In this document: positions 1 to 15,000 of the stretch, piece after piece
Numbering within the stretch: position 1 is the first letter of the stretch
Layout: each line of letters opens with the position of its first letter
Source of the DNA: Crambe crambe
Taxonomy: Eukaryota; Porifera; Demospongiae; Poecilosclerida; Crambeidae
DNA length: 64,000 nucleotides
Direction: 5' to 3'
NCBI GenBank assembly: GCA_963924555.1
Contig: OZ004591.1
Coordinates: forward strand, 372,001-436,000
Position numbers and translations under genes: made by a program
The notes under the pieces: generated by a model
Database searches by the model: none
What the model was told of the DNA's origin: nothing
The model's input: the letters and a program-made list of their open reading frames with translations, nothing else

Positions 1-3000
1 AATCACAGATTACCCACCCGGTGAATACGTTTTCACCATCAGAGTCACTGATTCAGACGGCCAAAATCAAACCGAAACACTTTTAATCTCACTTCCTGGT
101 ATTAAAATAAACTGATTTCTCTGAAACTAATTATTAGATTCATTTTAACCATATTTCCTTAACAGAACCGATCCTACCACCTGTGATGTGTACCATTCAG
201 CAGGAAAGTCTTACTGTCCTGTGCCCGACCCCTGTCGACGGGACCCAAGTCTTCCTCAACTACTCGTGCTCCTACAATGGAATGCCCTTTGAAGATTGTA
301 ATGACTACAAAGTTCAATCCATCTAGTTTAAAGTTGGCTTTCTGCAGGTGGGCCTGGACCAGAGATTGTCATCGATGTGGGACGTTTCCCTCCCGGAACA
401 CGTGTCAATCTAACAATAACCGTGACGACTGGAGGAGGTCAAATGAGCACATCTTCGACTAACTTCACAGCAAGAGGTTTCCGTTTCTCACGAGTGTGTG
501 TGTGTACCATTTTACATGATTGTATATTGCATTTCAGTATTCCGTCCCGTGCTGAGATGCGCAATCTCTACCGACACACCGATCGTATCCATTTCATGTA
601 TTGGTATTCCTTTCTCTGTTGACACAGCTGTGTGTTCATTTGATGGAGCATCTTCTCGACCATGTATGTCAACTGCTAATATATATTGATAAAAATATCT
701 ACTATACTCTCCATGTTTCTTGTCTCACAACAGGCAACACTAGTTCTCTCCTGATCAACCGCTATGAATTCAGTCCCGCTGGCCACTCCTTGAATATAAC
801 CTTCACTGATTCCATGGGGAACACTGGGTCCTTCACCTATGACTTCTCTGGCATCATTCGACAACGTGAGTCACCTTAGATTCAGCTTTGTAAGTAACAT
901 TAACCTTACCTTGCTGATCCATATGTAGCTGTCACCATTCGTGTGGCTGGAGATAATCTAGTCAGGGCAAGAGAGTCAGAGTCGTATCTGAGGATCCAAC
1001 TGGTGATATCTGGTTTCTCTTTCGGAACTATCCCTCTGCGAGTCCTACCCGTCTCCTACACCCAGTATGAACAGCAAAAGGGAGAATTCAACATCACTCT
1101 CAGCCTGGAGGATGTAGCAGGTGGACTCACCATACCATCTGTGTCTTCACTGCCATGTGAGTCATCAGATACCCCATGTTGTAACCTCCACTGTCATTGC
1201 AAGTCTCTTTTCCAACCAGACTTGGACTTTGATGGAACATTGCGCAAAGTGGCCTTGAATGTCAGAGGGACCACAGATCCAGCTACTGTGGTCATATCCG
1301 TTCCAGTATATAACGACGGAGTGCGAGAAGGAGACGAAGGGTTCGCTGTCATCATGGCCATAGCAAGAGAAGAATTGGACAGTAGAGACTTGAGATTTGT
1401 TGATCTCTCTGATCCGGTAATAGTCGTGCAGCTGCAGGACCGAGGTAGGTGTATGAGAACAAAGTCCCAACACACCCACTAACGACCCGGCCATGTAATT
1501 TCTATAGATTCCAGCTTCCAGATCCTGACAGGTGATGTCATTCTTGGACAGAGGGAAGAGCTCCTGAGATATGCCGCTAGACGAGGGGAGATAGTGACAG
1601 TGGTGGTGACTGAAGGCATGCAGACAGCCATCTCTCTTCCAGGAAGTGTGGTCCTATTGGATTTCAACAGCTTCCTCCGCAATGCAACTCGTGTTCTAGG
1701 AATTCCCGTTTCAAATCTGACTATCACTCTCACTCTACAGCCAATCAATGAATCGGGCCAGCTATCACCCAATACTGAAGTATTGATCCCCTCTTCAGGA
1801 CCTGACAACAGAGTCAACGTCACACTGGACACTGAACTTGAAGTTTTCTTAGTGAGCATTGGCCATTTGCTCCAAAATGACAGTGGGACATACAGCATTG
1901 AGGCTTGTGCATTCAAGAACACTCCATCAGAAACCTGTCTGAATGCCAGCGTCACTCTCTTCCTTTTACTTGAAAGTGAGTAAAAAGTCTAGATTTCTCC
2001 ATAATATCCCGATCACTATCAATTATTTGTTCCACAGCCGATCCACCTGCACCTTTCTCAGTTAGCTGTGAAAGTGGCACAGACGATACCGGAAGATCCA
2101 TATTAGTCTCTTGTTCATCTGAGAATGGTAACATAGTTCGACTGACCTGTGATTACGACAATGGATTAATCAGAGAGGACTGCGGTTAGCTGATTCTTTA
2201 TCCACCCATGAACTTCTCTGATAATGTATACCTCCTACAGGTGCTGATGAAAACGGAACGTTTGTGTTTGATGTGAACAGGTTCTCTCCTGGATCACACA
2301 CACTGAACATCACTGGTGTGTCTGAGGACGGAGAGAGAGATAATTTCAGAATCACCTTCATCGTCACAGTACCACCTCTCAGTGAGTAGCTGTTTTCTGT
2401 CGATTTTTCCAAGATATCACTATTTTATCACTCGTAAATGAAGGTTTAGAATGCGCCTCATCTGGTGTGCCTGGAGATCTTTCAGTGTCATGTAAAGCGA
2501 GCAGAACTCTTCGCATGCCATCACAGTGCTCTCTAAGTAGTCGAGATTTCATGAGGAACTTCCCCTGTGAGTAACACTACTTCTTTAAATGATGCGACTT
2601 ACTCACTCTAACCCTTCCAGGTAATGCCAGTAACATTGGAATCAGCATTGAAGATTACCCACCAGGTGAATACGTTTTCACCATCAGAGTCACTGATTTG
2701 GACGGCCAGAATCAAACCGAAACACTTTCAATCTCACTTCCTGGTATGAAAATAAACCGATTTCTCCGAAACAAATTATTACATAGATGCTTACTTATTT
2801 CCTTAACAGAACCGATCCTACCACCTGTGACGTGTACCATTCAGCAGGAAGGTCTCACTGTCCTGTGCCCGACCCCTGTCGACGGGACCCAAGTCTTCCT
2901 CAACTACTCGTGCTCCTACAATGGAATGGCCTTTGAAGATTGTAATGACTACAAAAGTTCTATCCATCTAGTTTAAAATTGGCTTACTGCAGGTGGGCCT

Positions 3001-6000
3001 GGACCAGAGATTGTCATCGACGTGGGACGTTTCCCTCCCGGAACACGTGTCAATCTAACAATAACCGTGACAACTGGAGGAGGTCAGATGAGCACATCTT
3101 CGACTAACTTCACAGCAAGAGGTTTCCAATTCTCACGAGTGTGTGTGTGTACCATTTTACATGATTGTATATTGTATTTCAGTATTCCGTCCTGTGCTGA
3201 GATGCGTAATCTCTACCGACACACCGATCGTATCCATTTCATGTATTGGTATTCCTTTCTCTGTTGACACAGCTGTGTGTTCATTTGATGGAGCATCTTC
3301 TCGACCATGTATGTCAACTGCTAATATATATATTTATAAAAATATCTACTCTACTCTCCATGTTTCTTGTCTCACAACAGGCAACACTAGTTCTCTCCTG
3401 ATCAACCGCTATGAATTCAGTCCGGCTGGCCACTCCTTGAATATAACCTTCACTGACTCCATGGGGAATGCTGGGTCCTTCGCCTATGACTTCTCTGGCA
3501 TCGTTCGACAACGTGAGTCCACTTATATTCAGCTTTGTAAGTAACATTAACCTTACCTTGCTGATCCATATGTAGCTGTCACCATTCGTGTGGCTGGAGA
3601 TAATCTAGTCAGGGCAAGAGAGTCAGAGTCGTACCTGAGGATACAAGTGGTGATATCTGGTTTCTCTTTCGGAACTATCCCTCTGCGAGTCCTACCCGTC
3701 TCCTACACCCAGTATGAACAGCAAAAGGGAGAATTCAACATCACTCTCAGCCTGGAGGATGTAGCAGGTGGACGCACCATACCATCTGTGTCTTCACTGC
3801 CATGTGAGTCATCAGATACCCCATGTTGTAACCTCCACTGTCATTGCAAGTCTCTTTTCCAACCAGACTTGGACTTTGATGGAACATTGCGCAAAGTGGC
3901 CTTGAATGTCAGAGGGACCACAGATCCAGCTACTGTGGTCATATCCGTTCCAGTATATAACGACGGAGTGCGAGAAGGAGACGAAGGGTTCGCTGTCATC
4001 ATGGCCATAGCAAGAGAAGAATTGGACAGTAGAGACGTGAGATTTGTAGATCTCTCTGATCCGGTAATAGTCGTGCAGCTCCAGGACGGAAGTAAGTGTA
4101 TGAGAATAAAGTCCCAACACACCCACTAACGACCCGGCCATGTAATTTCTATAGATTCCAGCTTCCAGATCCTGACAGGTGATGTCATTCTTGGACAGAG
4201 GGAAGAGCTCCTGAGATATGCCGCTAGACGAGGGGAGATAGTGACAGTGGTGGTGACTGAAGGCATGCAGACAGCCATCTCTCTTCCAGGAAGTGTGGTC
4301 CTATTGGACTTCAACAGCTTCCTCCGCAATGCCACTCGTGTTCTAGGAATTCCCGTTTCAAATCTGACTATCACTCTCACTCAACAGCCAATCGATGTTT
4401 CTGGCCGGCTATCACCCAATACCAACGTATTGATCCCCTCTTCAGGACCTGACAACAGAGTGAACGTCACACTGGACACTGAACTTGAAGTTTTCTTAGT
4501 GAGCATTGGCCATTTGCTCCAAAATGACAGTGGAACATACAACATTGAGGCTTGTGCATTCAAGAACACTCCATCAGAAATCTGTCTGAATGCCAGTGTC
4601 ACTCTCTTCCTTTTACTTGAAAGTGAGTAAAAAGTCTAGATCTCTCCATAATATCCCGACCACTATCAATTATTTGTTCCACAGCCGATCCACCTGCACC
4701 TTTCTCAGTTAGCTGTGAAAGTGGCACAGACGATACCGGAAGATCCATATTAGTCTCTTGTTCATCTGAGAATGGTAACATAGTTCGACTGACTTGTGAT
4801 TACGACAATGGATTAATCAGAGAGGACTGTGGTTAGCTGATTCTTTATCCACCCATGAACTTCTCTGATAATGTATACCATCACGACCTCCTACAGGTGC
4901 TGATGAAAACGGAACGTTTGTGTTTGATGTGAACAGGTTCTCTCCTGGATCACACACACTGAACATCACCGGTGTGTCTGAAGAAGGAGAGAGAGACAAT
5001 TTCAGAATCACCTTCACTGTCACAGTACCACCTCTCAGTGAGTAGCTGTTTTCTGTCAATTTTTTAAAAGATATCACTGTTTTCTCACTCATAAATGAAG
5101 CTTTAGAATGCGCCTCATCTGGTGTGCCTGGAGATCTTTCAGTGTCGTGTAAAGCGAGCAGGACTCTTCGCATGCCATCACAGTGCTCTCTAAGTAGTCG
5201 AGATTTCATGAGGAACTTCCCCTGTGAGTAATACTACTTCTTTAAATGATGTGACTTACTCGTTCTAACCCTCCCAGGTAATGCCAGTAACATCGGAATC
5301 AAAATCACAGATTACCCACCCGGTGAATACGTTTTCACCATCAGAGTCAGTGATTCAGACGGCCAAAATCAAACCGAAACACTTTCAATCTCACTTCCTG
5401 GTATTAAAATAAACTGATTTCTCCGAAACTAATTATTAGATTCATTTTAACCATATTTCCTTAACAGAACCGATCCTACCACCTGTGATGTGTACCATTC
5501 AGCAGGAAGGTCTTACTGTCCTGTGCCCGACCCCTGTCGACGGGACCCAAGTCTTCCTCAACTACTCGTGCTCCTACAATGGAATGCCCTTTGAAGATTG
5601 TAATGACTACAAAGTTCTATCCATCTAGTTTAAAGTTGGCTTTCTGCAGGTGGGCCTGGACCAGAGATTGTCATCGATGTGGGACGTTTCCCTCCCGGAA
5701 CACGTGTCAATCTAACAATAACCGTGACGACTGGAGGAGGTCAAATGAGCACATCTTCGACTAACTTCACAGCAAGAGGTTTCCGTTTCTCACGAGTGTG
5801 TGTGTGTACCATTTTACATGATTGTATATTGCATTTCAGTATTCCGTCCCGTGCTGAGATGCGCAATCTCTACCGACACACCGATCGTATCCATTTCATG
5901 TATTGGTATTCCTTTCTCTGTTGACACAGCTGTGTGTTCATTTGATGGAGCATCTTCTCGACCATGTATGTCAACTGCTAATATATATTGATAAAAATAT

Positions 6001-9000
6001 CTACTATACTCTCCATGTTTCTTGTCTCACAACAGGCAACACTAGTTCTCTCCTGATCAACCGCTATGAATTCAGTCCCGCTGGCCACTCCTTGAATATA
6101 ACCTTCACTGATTCCATGGGGAACACTGGGTCCTTCACCTATGACTTCTCTGGCATCATTCGACAACGTGAGTCACCTTAGATTCAGCTTTGTAAGTAAC
6201 ATTAACCTTACCTTGCTGATCCATATGTAGCTGTCACCATTCGTGTGGCTGGAGATAATCTAGTCAGGGCAAGAGAGTCAGAGTCGTATCTGAGGATCCA
6301 ACTGGTGATATCTGGTTTCTCTTTCGGAACTATCCCTCTGCGAGTCCTACCCGTCTCCTACACCCAGTATGAACAGCAAAAGGGAGAATTCAACATCACT
6401 CTCAGCCTGGAGGATGTAGCAGGTGGACTCACCATACCATCTGTGTCTTCACTGCCATGTGAGTCATCAGATACCCCATGTTGTAACCTCCACTGTCATT
6501 GCAAGTCTCTTTTCCAACCAGACTTGGACTTTGATGGAACATTGCGCAAAGTGGCCTTGAATGTCAGAGGGACCACAGATCCAGCTACTGTGGTCATATC
6601 CGTTCCAGTATATAACGACGGAGTGCGAGAAGGAGACGAAGGGTTCGCTGTCATCATGGCCATAGCAAGAGAAGAATTGGACAGTAGAGACGTGAGATTT
6701 GTTGATCTCTCTGATCCGGTAATAGTCGTGCAGCTCCAGGACGGAGGTAAGTGTATGAGAACAAAGTCCCAACACACCCTCTAACGACCCGGCCATGTAA
6801 TTTCTATAGATTCGAGCTTCCAGATCCTGACAGGTGATGTCATTCTTGGACAGAGGGAAGAGCTCCTGAGATATGCCGCTAGACGAGGGGAGATAGTGAC
6901 AGTGGTGGTGACTGAAGGCATGCAGACAGCCATCTCTCTTCCAGGAAGTGTGGTCCTATTGGACTTCAACAGCTTCCTCCGCAATGCCACTCGTGTTCTA
7001 GGAATTCCCGTTTCAAATCTGACTGTCACTCTCACTCTACAGCCAATCAATGAATCGGGCCAGCTATCACCCAATACTGACGTATTGATCCCCTCTTCAG
7101 GACCTGACAACAGAGTCAACGTCACACTGGACACTGAACTTGAAGTTTTCTTAGTGAGCATTGGCCATTTGCTCCAAAATGACAGTGGAACATACAACAT
7201 TGAGGCTTGTGCATTCAAGAACACTCCATCAGAAACCTGTCTGAATGCCAGCGTCACTCTCTTCCTTTTACTTGAAAGTGAGTAAAAAGTCTCATAATAA
7301 TATCCCGATCACTATCAATTATTTGTTCCACAGCCGATCCACCTGCACCTTTCTCAGTTAGCTGTGAAAGTGGCACAGACGATACCGGAAGATCCATATT
7401 AGTCTCTTGTTCATCTGAGAATGGTAACATAGTTCGACTGACCTGTGATTACGACAATGGATTAATCAGAGAGGACTGCGGTTAGCTGATTCTTTATCCA
7501 CCCATGAACTTCTCTGATAATGTATACCATCACGACCTCCTACAGGTGCTGATGAAAACGGAACGTTTGTGTTTGATGTGAACAGGTTCTCTCCTGGATC
7601 ACACACACTGAACATCACTGGAGTGTCTGAGGACGGAGAGAGAGACAATTTCAGAATCACCTTCACTGTCACAGTACCACCTCTCAGTGAGTAGCTGTTT
7701 TCTATTGATTTTTCCAAGATATCACTATTTTATCACTCGTAAATGAAGGTTTAGAATGCGCCTCATCTGGTGTGCCTGGAGATCTTTCAGTGTCATGTAA
7801 AGCGAGCAGAACTCTTCGCATTCCATCACAGTGCTCTCTAAGTAGTCGAGATTTCATGAGGAACTTCTCCTGTGAGTAACACTACTTCTTTAAATGATGC
7901 GACTTACTCACTCTAACCCTTCCAGGTAATGCCAGTAACATTGGAATCAGCATTGCAGATTACCCACCAGGTGAATACGTTTTCACCATCAGAGTCACTG
8001 ATTCGAACGGCCAAAATCAAACCGAAACACTTTCAATCTCACTTCCTGGTATAAAAATAAACCGATTTCTCCGAAACAAATTATTACATAGATGCTTACT
8101 TATTTCCTTAACAGAACCGATCCTACCACCTGTGACGTGTACCATTCAGCAGGAAGGTCTCACTGTCCTGTGCCCGACCCCTGTCGACGGGACCCAAGTC
8201 TTCCTCAACTACTCGTGCTCCTACAATGGAATGGCCTTTGAAGATTGTAATGACTACAAAAGTTCTATCCATCTAGTTTAAAATTGGCTTACTGCAGGTG
8301 GGCCTGGACCAGAGATTGTCATCGACGTGGGACGTTTCCCTCCCGGAACACGTGTCAATCTAACAATAACCGTGACAACTGGAGGAGGTCAGATGAGCAC
8401 ATCTTCGACTAACTTCACAGCAAGAGGTTTCCAATTCTCACGAGTGTGTGTGTGTACCATTTTACATTATTGTATATTGTATTTCAGTATTCCGTCCTGT
8501 GCTGAGATGCGTAATCTCTACCGACACACCGATCGTATCCATTTCATGTATTGGTATTCCTTTCTCTGTTGACACAGCTGTGTGTTCATTTGATGGAGCA
8601 TCTTCTCGACCATGTATGTCAACTGCTAATATATATATTGATAAAAATATCTACTCTACTCTCCATGTTTCTTGTCTCACAACAGGCAACACTAGTTCTC
8701 TCCTGATCAACCGCTATGAATTCAGTCCCGCTGGCCACTCCTTGAATATAACCTTCACTGACTCCATGGGGAATGCTGGGTCCTTCGCCTATGACTTCTC
8801 TGGCATCGTTCGACAACGTGAGTCCACTTAGATTCAGCTTTGTAAGTAACATTAACCTTACCTTGCTGATCCATATGTAGCTGTCACCATCCGTGTGGTT
8901 GGAAATAATCTAGTCAGGGCAAGAGAGTCAGAGTCGTATCTGAGGATCCAACTGGTGATATCTGGTTTCTCTTTCGGAACTATCCCTCTGCGAGTCCTAC

Positions 9001-12000
9001 CCGTCTCCTACACCCAGTATGAACAGCAAAAGGGAGAATTCAACATCACTCTCAGCCTGGAGGATGTAGCAGGTGGACGCACCATACCATCTGTGTCTTC
9101 ACTGCCATGTGAGTCATCAGATACCCATGTTGTAACCTCCACTGTCATTGCAAGTCTCTTTTCCAACCAGACTTGGACTTTGATGGAACATTGCGCAAAG
9201 TGGCCTTGAATGCCAGAGGGACCACAGATCCAGCTACTGTGGTCATATCCGTTCCAGTATATAACGACGGAGTGCGAGAAGGAGACGAAGGATTCGCTGT
9301 CATCATGGCCATAGCAAGAGAAGAATTGGACAGTAGAGACGTGAAATTTGTTGATCTCTCTGATCCGGTAATAGTCGTGCAGCTGCAGGACGGAGGTAAG
9401 TGTATGAGAACAAAGTCCCAACACACCCACTAACGACCCGGCCATGTAATTTCTATAGATTCCAGCTTCCAGATCCTGACAGGTGATGTCATTCTTGGAC
9501 AGAGGGAAGAGCTCCTGAGATATGCCGCTAGACCAGGGGAGATAGTGACAGTGGTGGTGACTGAAGGCATGCAGACAGCCATCTCTCTTCCAGGAAGTGT
9601 GGTCCTATTGGACTTCAACAGCTTCCTCCGCAATGCCACTCGTGTTCTAGGAATTCCCGTTTCAAATCTGACTGTCACTCTCAGTCAACAGCCAATCAAT
9701 GTTTCTGGCCGGCTATCACCCAATACCGACGTATTGATCCCCTCTTCAGGACCTGACAACAGAGTCAACGTCACACTGGACACTGAACTTGAAGTTTTCT
9801 TAGTGAGCATTGGCCATTTGCTCCAAAATGACAGTGGAACATACAACATTGAGGCTTGTGCATTCAAGAACACTCCATCAGAAACCTGTCTGAACGCCAG
9901 CGTCACTCTCTTCCTTTTACTTGAAAGTGAGTAAAAAGTCTAGATCTCTCCATAATATCCCGACCACTATCAATTATTTGTTCCACAGCCGATCCACCTG
10001 CACCTTTCTCAGTTAGCTGTGAAAGTGGCACAGACGATACAGGAAGATCCATATTAGTCTCTTGTTCATCTGAGAATGGTAACATAGTTCGACTGACCTG
10101 TGATTACGACAATGGATTAATCAGAGAGGACTGCGGTTAGCTGATTCTTTATCCACCCATGAACTTCTCTGATAATGTATACCATCACGACCTCCTACAG
10201 GTGCTGATGAAAACGGAACGTTTGTGTTTGATGTGAACAGGTTCTCTCCTGGATCACACACACTGAACATCACCGGTGTGTCTGAGGACGGAGAGAGAGA
10301 CAATTTCAGAATCACCTTCACTGTCACAGTACCACCTCTCAGTGAGTAGCTGTTTTCTGTCAATTTTTTAAAAGATATCACTGTTTTCTCACTCGTAAAT
10401 GAAGCTTTAGAATGCGCCTCATCTGATGTGCCTGGAGATCTTTCAGTGTCGTGTAAAGCGAGCAGGACTCTTCGCATGCCATCACAGTGCTCTCTAAGTA
10501 GTCGAGATTTCATGAGGAACTTCCCCTGTGAGTAATACTACTTCTTTAAATGATGTGACTTACTCGTTCTAACCCTCCCAGGTAATGCCAGTAACATTGG
10601 AATCAAAATCACAGATTACCCACCCGGTGAATACGTTTTCACCATCAGAGTCACTGATTCAGACGGCCAAAATCAAACCGAAACACTTTCAATCTCACTT
10701 CCTGGTATTAAAATAAACTGATTTCTCCGAAACGAATTATTAGATGCTTACTTATTTCCTTAACAGAACCGATTCTACCACCTGTGACGTGTACCATTCA
10801 GCAGGAAGGTCTCACTGTCCTGTGCCCGACCCCTGTCGACGGCACCCAAGTCTTCCTCAACTACTCGTGCTCCTACAATGGAATGGCCTTTGAAGATTGT
10901 AATGACTACAATGTTCTATCCATCTAGTTTAAAGTTGGCTTTCTGCAGGTGGGCCTGGACCAGAGATTGTCATCGATGTGGGACGTTTCCCTCCTGGAAC
11001 ACGTGTCAATCTAACAATAACATTGATAACTGGAGGAGGTCAGATGAGCACATCTTCGACTAACTTCACAGCAAGAGGTTTCCGTTTCTCACGAGTGTGT
11101 GTGTGTACCATTTTACATGATTGTATATTGTATTTCAGTATTCCGTCCCGTGCTGAGATGTGCAATCTCTACCGACACACCGATCGTATCCATTTCATGT
11201 ATTGGTATTCCTTTCTCTGTTGACACAGCCTTGTGTTCAATTGATGGAGCATCTTCTCGACCATGTATGTCAATTGCTAAAAAGAAAATCTACTGTACTC
11301 TCCATGTCTCTTGTCTCACAACAGGCAACACCAGTTCACTCCTGATCAACCGCTATGAATTCAGTCCGGCTGGCCACTCCTTGAATATAACCTTCACTGA
11401 CTCCATGGGGAATGCTGGGTCTTTCGCCTATGACTTCACTGGCATCATTCGACAACGTGAGTCCACTTAGATTCAACTTCATAACATTAACCTTGCTGAT
11501 CCATACATAGCTGTCACCATCCGTGTGGCTGGAGATAAACTAGTCAGGGCAAGAGAGTCAGAGTCGTACCTGAGGATCCAACTGGTGATATCTGGTTTCT
11601 CTTTCGGCACTATCCCTCTGCGAGTCCTACCCGTCTCCTACACCCAGTATGAACAGCAAAAAGGAGAATTCAACATCACTCTCAGCCTGGAGGATGTAGC
11701 AGGTGGACGCACCATACCATCTGTGTCTTCACTGCCATGTGAGTCATCAGATACCCCATGTTGTAGTCTCCACTGTCATCGCGAGTCTCTTTTCCAACCA
11801 GACTTGGACTTCGATGGAACATTACGCAAAGTGGCCTTGAATGCCAGAGGGACCACAGACCCAGCTATTGTGGTCATATCCGTACCAGTATATAACGACG
11901 GAGTGCTAGAAGGAGACGAAGGGTTCTCTGTCATCATGGCCATAGCAAGAGAAGAATTGGACAGTAGAGACGTGAGATTTGTTGATCTCTCTGATCCAGT

Positions 12001-15000
12001 AATAGTCGTGCAGCTCCAGGACGGAGGTATGTGTATGAGAATAAAGTCCCAACACACCCACTAAAGACCCGGCCATATAATTTCTATAGATTCCAGGTTC
12101 CAGATCCTGACAGGTGATGTCATTCTTGGACAGAGGGAAGAGCTCCTGAGATATGCCGCTAGACGAGGGGAGATAGTGACAGTGGTGGTGACTGAAGGCA
12201 TGCAGACAGCCATCTCTCTTCCAGGAAGTGTGGTCCTATTGGACTTCAACAGCTTCCTCCGCAATGCCACACGTGTTCTAGGAATTCCCGTTTCAAATCT
12301 GACTGTCACTCTCAGTCTACAGCCAATCGATGTTTCTGGCCGGCTATCACCCAATACCGACGTATTGATCCCCTCTTCAGGACCTGACAACAGAGTCAAC
12401 GTCACACTGGACACTGAACTTGAAGTTTTCTTAGTGAGCATTGGCCATTTGCTCCAAAATGACAGTGGAACATACAACATTGAGGCTTGTGCATTCAAGA
12501 ACACTCCATCAGAAACCTGTCTGAACGCCAGCGTCACTCTCTTCCTTTTACTTGAAAGTGAGTAAAAAGTCTAGATCTCTCCATAATATCCCGACCACTA
12601 TCAATTATTTGTTCCACAGCCGATCCACCTGCACCTTTCTCAGTTAGCTGTGAAAGTGGCACAGACGATACAGGAAGATCCATATTAGTCTCTTGTTCAT
12701 CTGAGAATGGTAACATAGTTCGACTGACCTGTGATTACGACAATGGATTAATCAGAGAGGACTGCGGTTAGCTGATTCTTTATCCACCCATGAACTTCTC
12801 TGATAATGTATACCATCACGACCTCCTACAGGTGTTGATGAAAACGGAACGTTTGTGTTTGATGTGAACAGGTTCTCTCCTGGATCACACACACTGAACA
12901 TCACCGGTGTGTCTGAGGACGGAGAGAGAGACAATTTCAGAATCACCTTCACTGTCACAGTACCACCTCTCAGTGAGTAGCTGTTTTCTGTCAATTTTTT
13001 AAAAGATATCACTGTTTTCTCACTCGTAAATGAAGCTTTAGAATGCGCCTCATCTGATGTGCCTGGAGATCTTTCAGTGTCGTGTAAAGCGAGCAGGACT
13101 CTTCGCATGCCATCACAGTGCTCTCTAAGTAGTCGAGATTTCATGAGGAACTTCCCCTGTGAGTAATACTACTTCTTTAAATGATGTGACTTACTCGTTC
13201 TAACCCTCCCAGGTAATGCCAGTAACATTGGAATCAAAATCACAGATTACCCACCCGGTGAATACGTTTTCACCATCAGAGTCACTGATTCAGACGGCCA
13301 AAATCAAACCGAAACACTTTCAATCTCACTTCCTGGTATTAAAATAAACTGATTTCTCCGAAACGAATTATTAGATGCTTACTTATTTCCTTAACAGAAC
13401 CGATTCTACCACCTGTGACGTGTACCATTCAGCAGGAAGGTCTCACTGTCCTGTGCCCGACCCCTGTCGACGGCACCCAAGTCTTCCTCAACTACTCGTG
13501 CTCCTACAATGGAATGGCCTTTGAAGATTGTAATGACTACAATGTTCTATCCATCTAGTTTAAAGTTGGCTTTCTGCAGGTGGACCTGGACCAGAGATTG
13601 TCATCGATGTGGGACGTTTCCCTCCCGGAACACGTGTCAATCTAACAATAACCTTGATAACTGGAGGAGGTCAGATGAGCACATCTTCGACTAACTTCAC
13701 AGCAAGAGGTTCCCGTTTCTCACGAGTGTGTGTGTGTACCATTTTACATGATTGTATATTGTATTTCAGTATTCCGTCCCGTGCTGAGATGTGCAATCTC
13801 TACCGACACACCGATCGTATCCATTTCATGTATTGGTATTCCTTTCTCTGTTGACACAGCCTTGTGTTCAATTGATGGAGCATCTTCTCGACCATGTATG
13901 TCAATTGCTAAAAAGAAAATCTACTGTACTCTCCATGTCTCTTGTCTCACAACAGGCAACACCAGTTCACTCCTGATCAACCGCTATGAATTCAGTCCAG
14001 CAGGCCACTCCTTGAATATAACCTTCACTGACTCCATGGGGAATGCTGGGTCCTTCACCTATGACTTCACTGGCATCATTCGACAACGTGAGTCCACTTA
14101 GATTCAACTTCATAACATTAACCTTACCTTGCTGATCCATACGTAGCTGTCACCATCCGTGTGGCTGGAGATAAACTAGTCAGGGCAAGAGAGTCAGAGT
14201 CGTACCTGAGGATCCAACTGGTGATATCTGGTTTCTCTTTCGGCACTATCCCTCTGCGAGTCCTACCCGTCTCCTACACCCAGTATGAACAGCAAAAAGG
14301 AGAATTCAACATCACTTTCAGCCTGGAGGATGTAGCAGGTGGACGCACCATACCATCTGTGTCTTCACTGCCATGTGAGTCATCAGATACCCCATGTTGT
14401 AGTCTCCACTGTCATCGCGAGTCTCTTTTCCAACCAGACTTGGACTTCGATGGAACATTACGCAAAGTGGCCTTGAATGCCAGAGGGACCACAGATCCAG
14501 CTATTGTGGTCATATCCGTACCAGTATATAACGACGGAGTGCGAGAAGGAGACGAAGGGTTCGCTGTCATCATGGCCATAGCAAGAGAAGAATTGGACAG
14601 TAGAGACGTGAGATTTGTTGATCTCTCTGATCCGGTAATAGTCGTGCAGCTCCAGGACGGAGGTATGTGTATGAGAATAAAGTCCCAACACACCCACTAA
14701 CGACCCGGCCATATAATTTCTATAGATTCCAGGTTCCAGATCCTGACAGGTGATGTCATTCTTGGACAGAGGGAAGAGCTCCTGAGATATGCCGCTAGAC
14801 CAGGGGAGATAGTGACAGTGGTGGTGACTGAAGGCATGCAGACAGCCATCTCTCTTCCAGGAAGTGTTGTCCTATTGGACTTCAACAGCTTCCTCCGCAA
14901 TGCCACTCGTGTTCTAGGAATTCCCGTTTCAAATCTGACTGTCACTCTCAGTCAACAGCCAATCAATGTTTCTGGCCGGCTATCACCCAATACCGACGTA

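Noticed and set aside
1479-1955. 158-codon minus-strand frame opposite the Ig-like exon, recurring in several units
   Set aside because: It is the antisense shadow of a well-supported plus-strand exon with correct splice sites; it has no domain and is repeated only because the exon is repeated.
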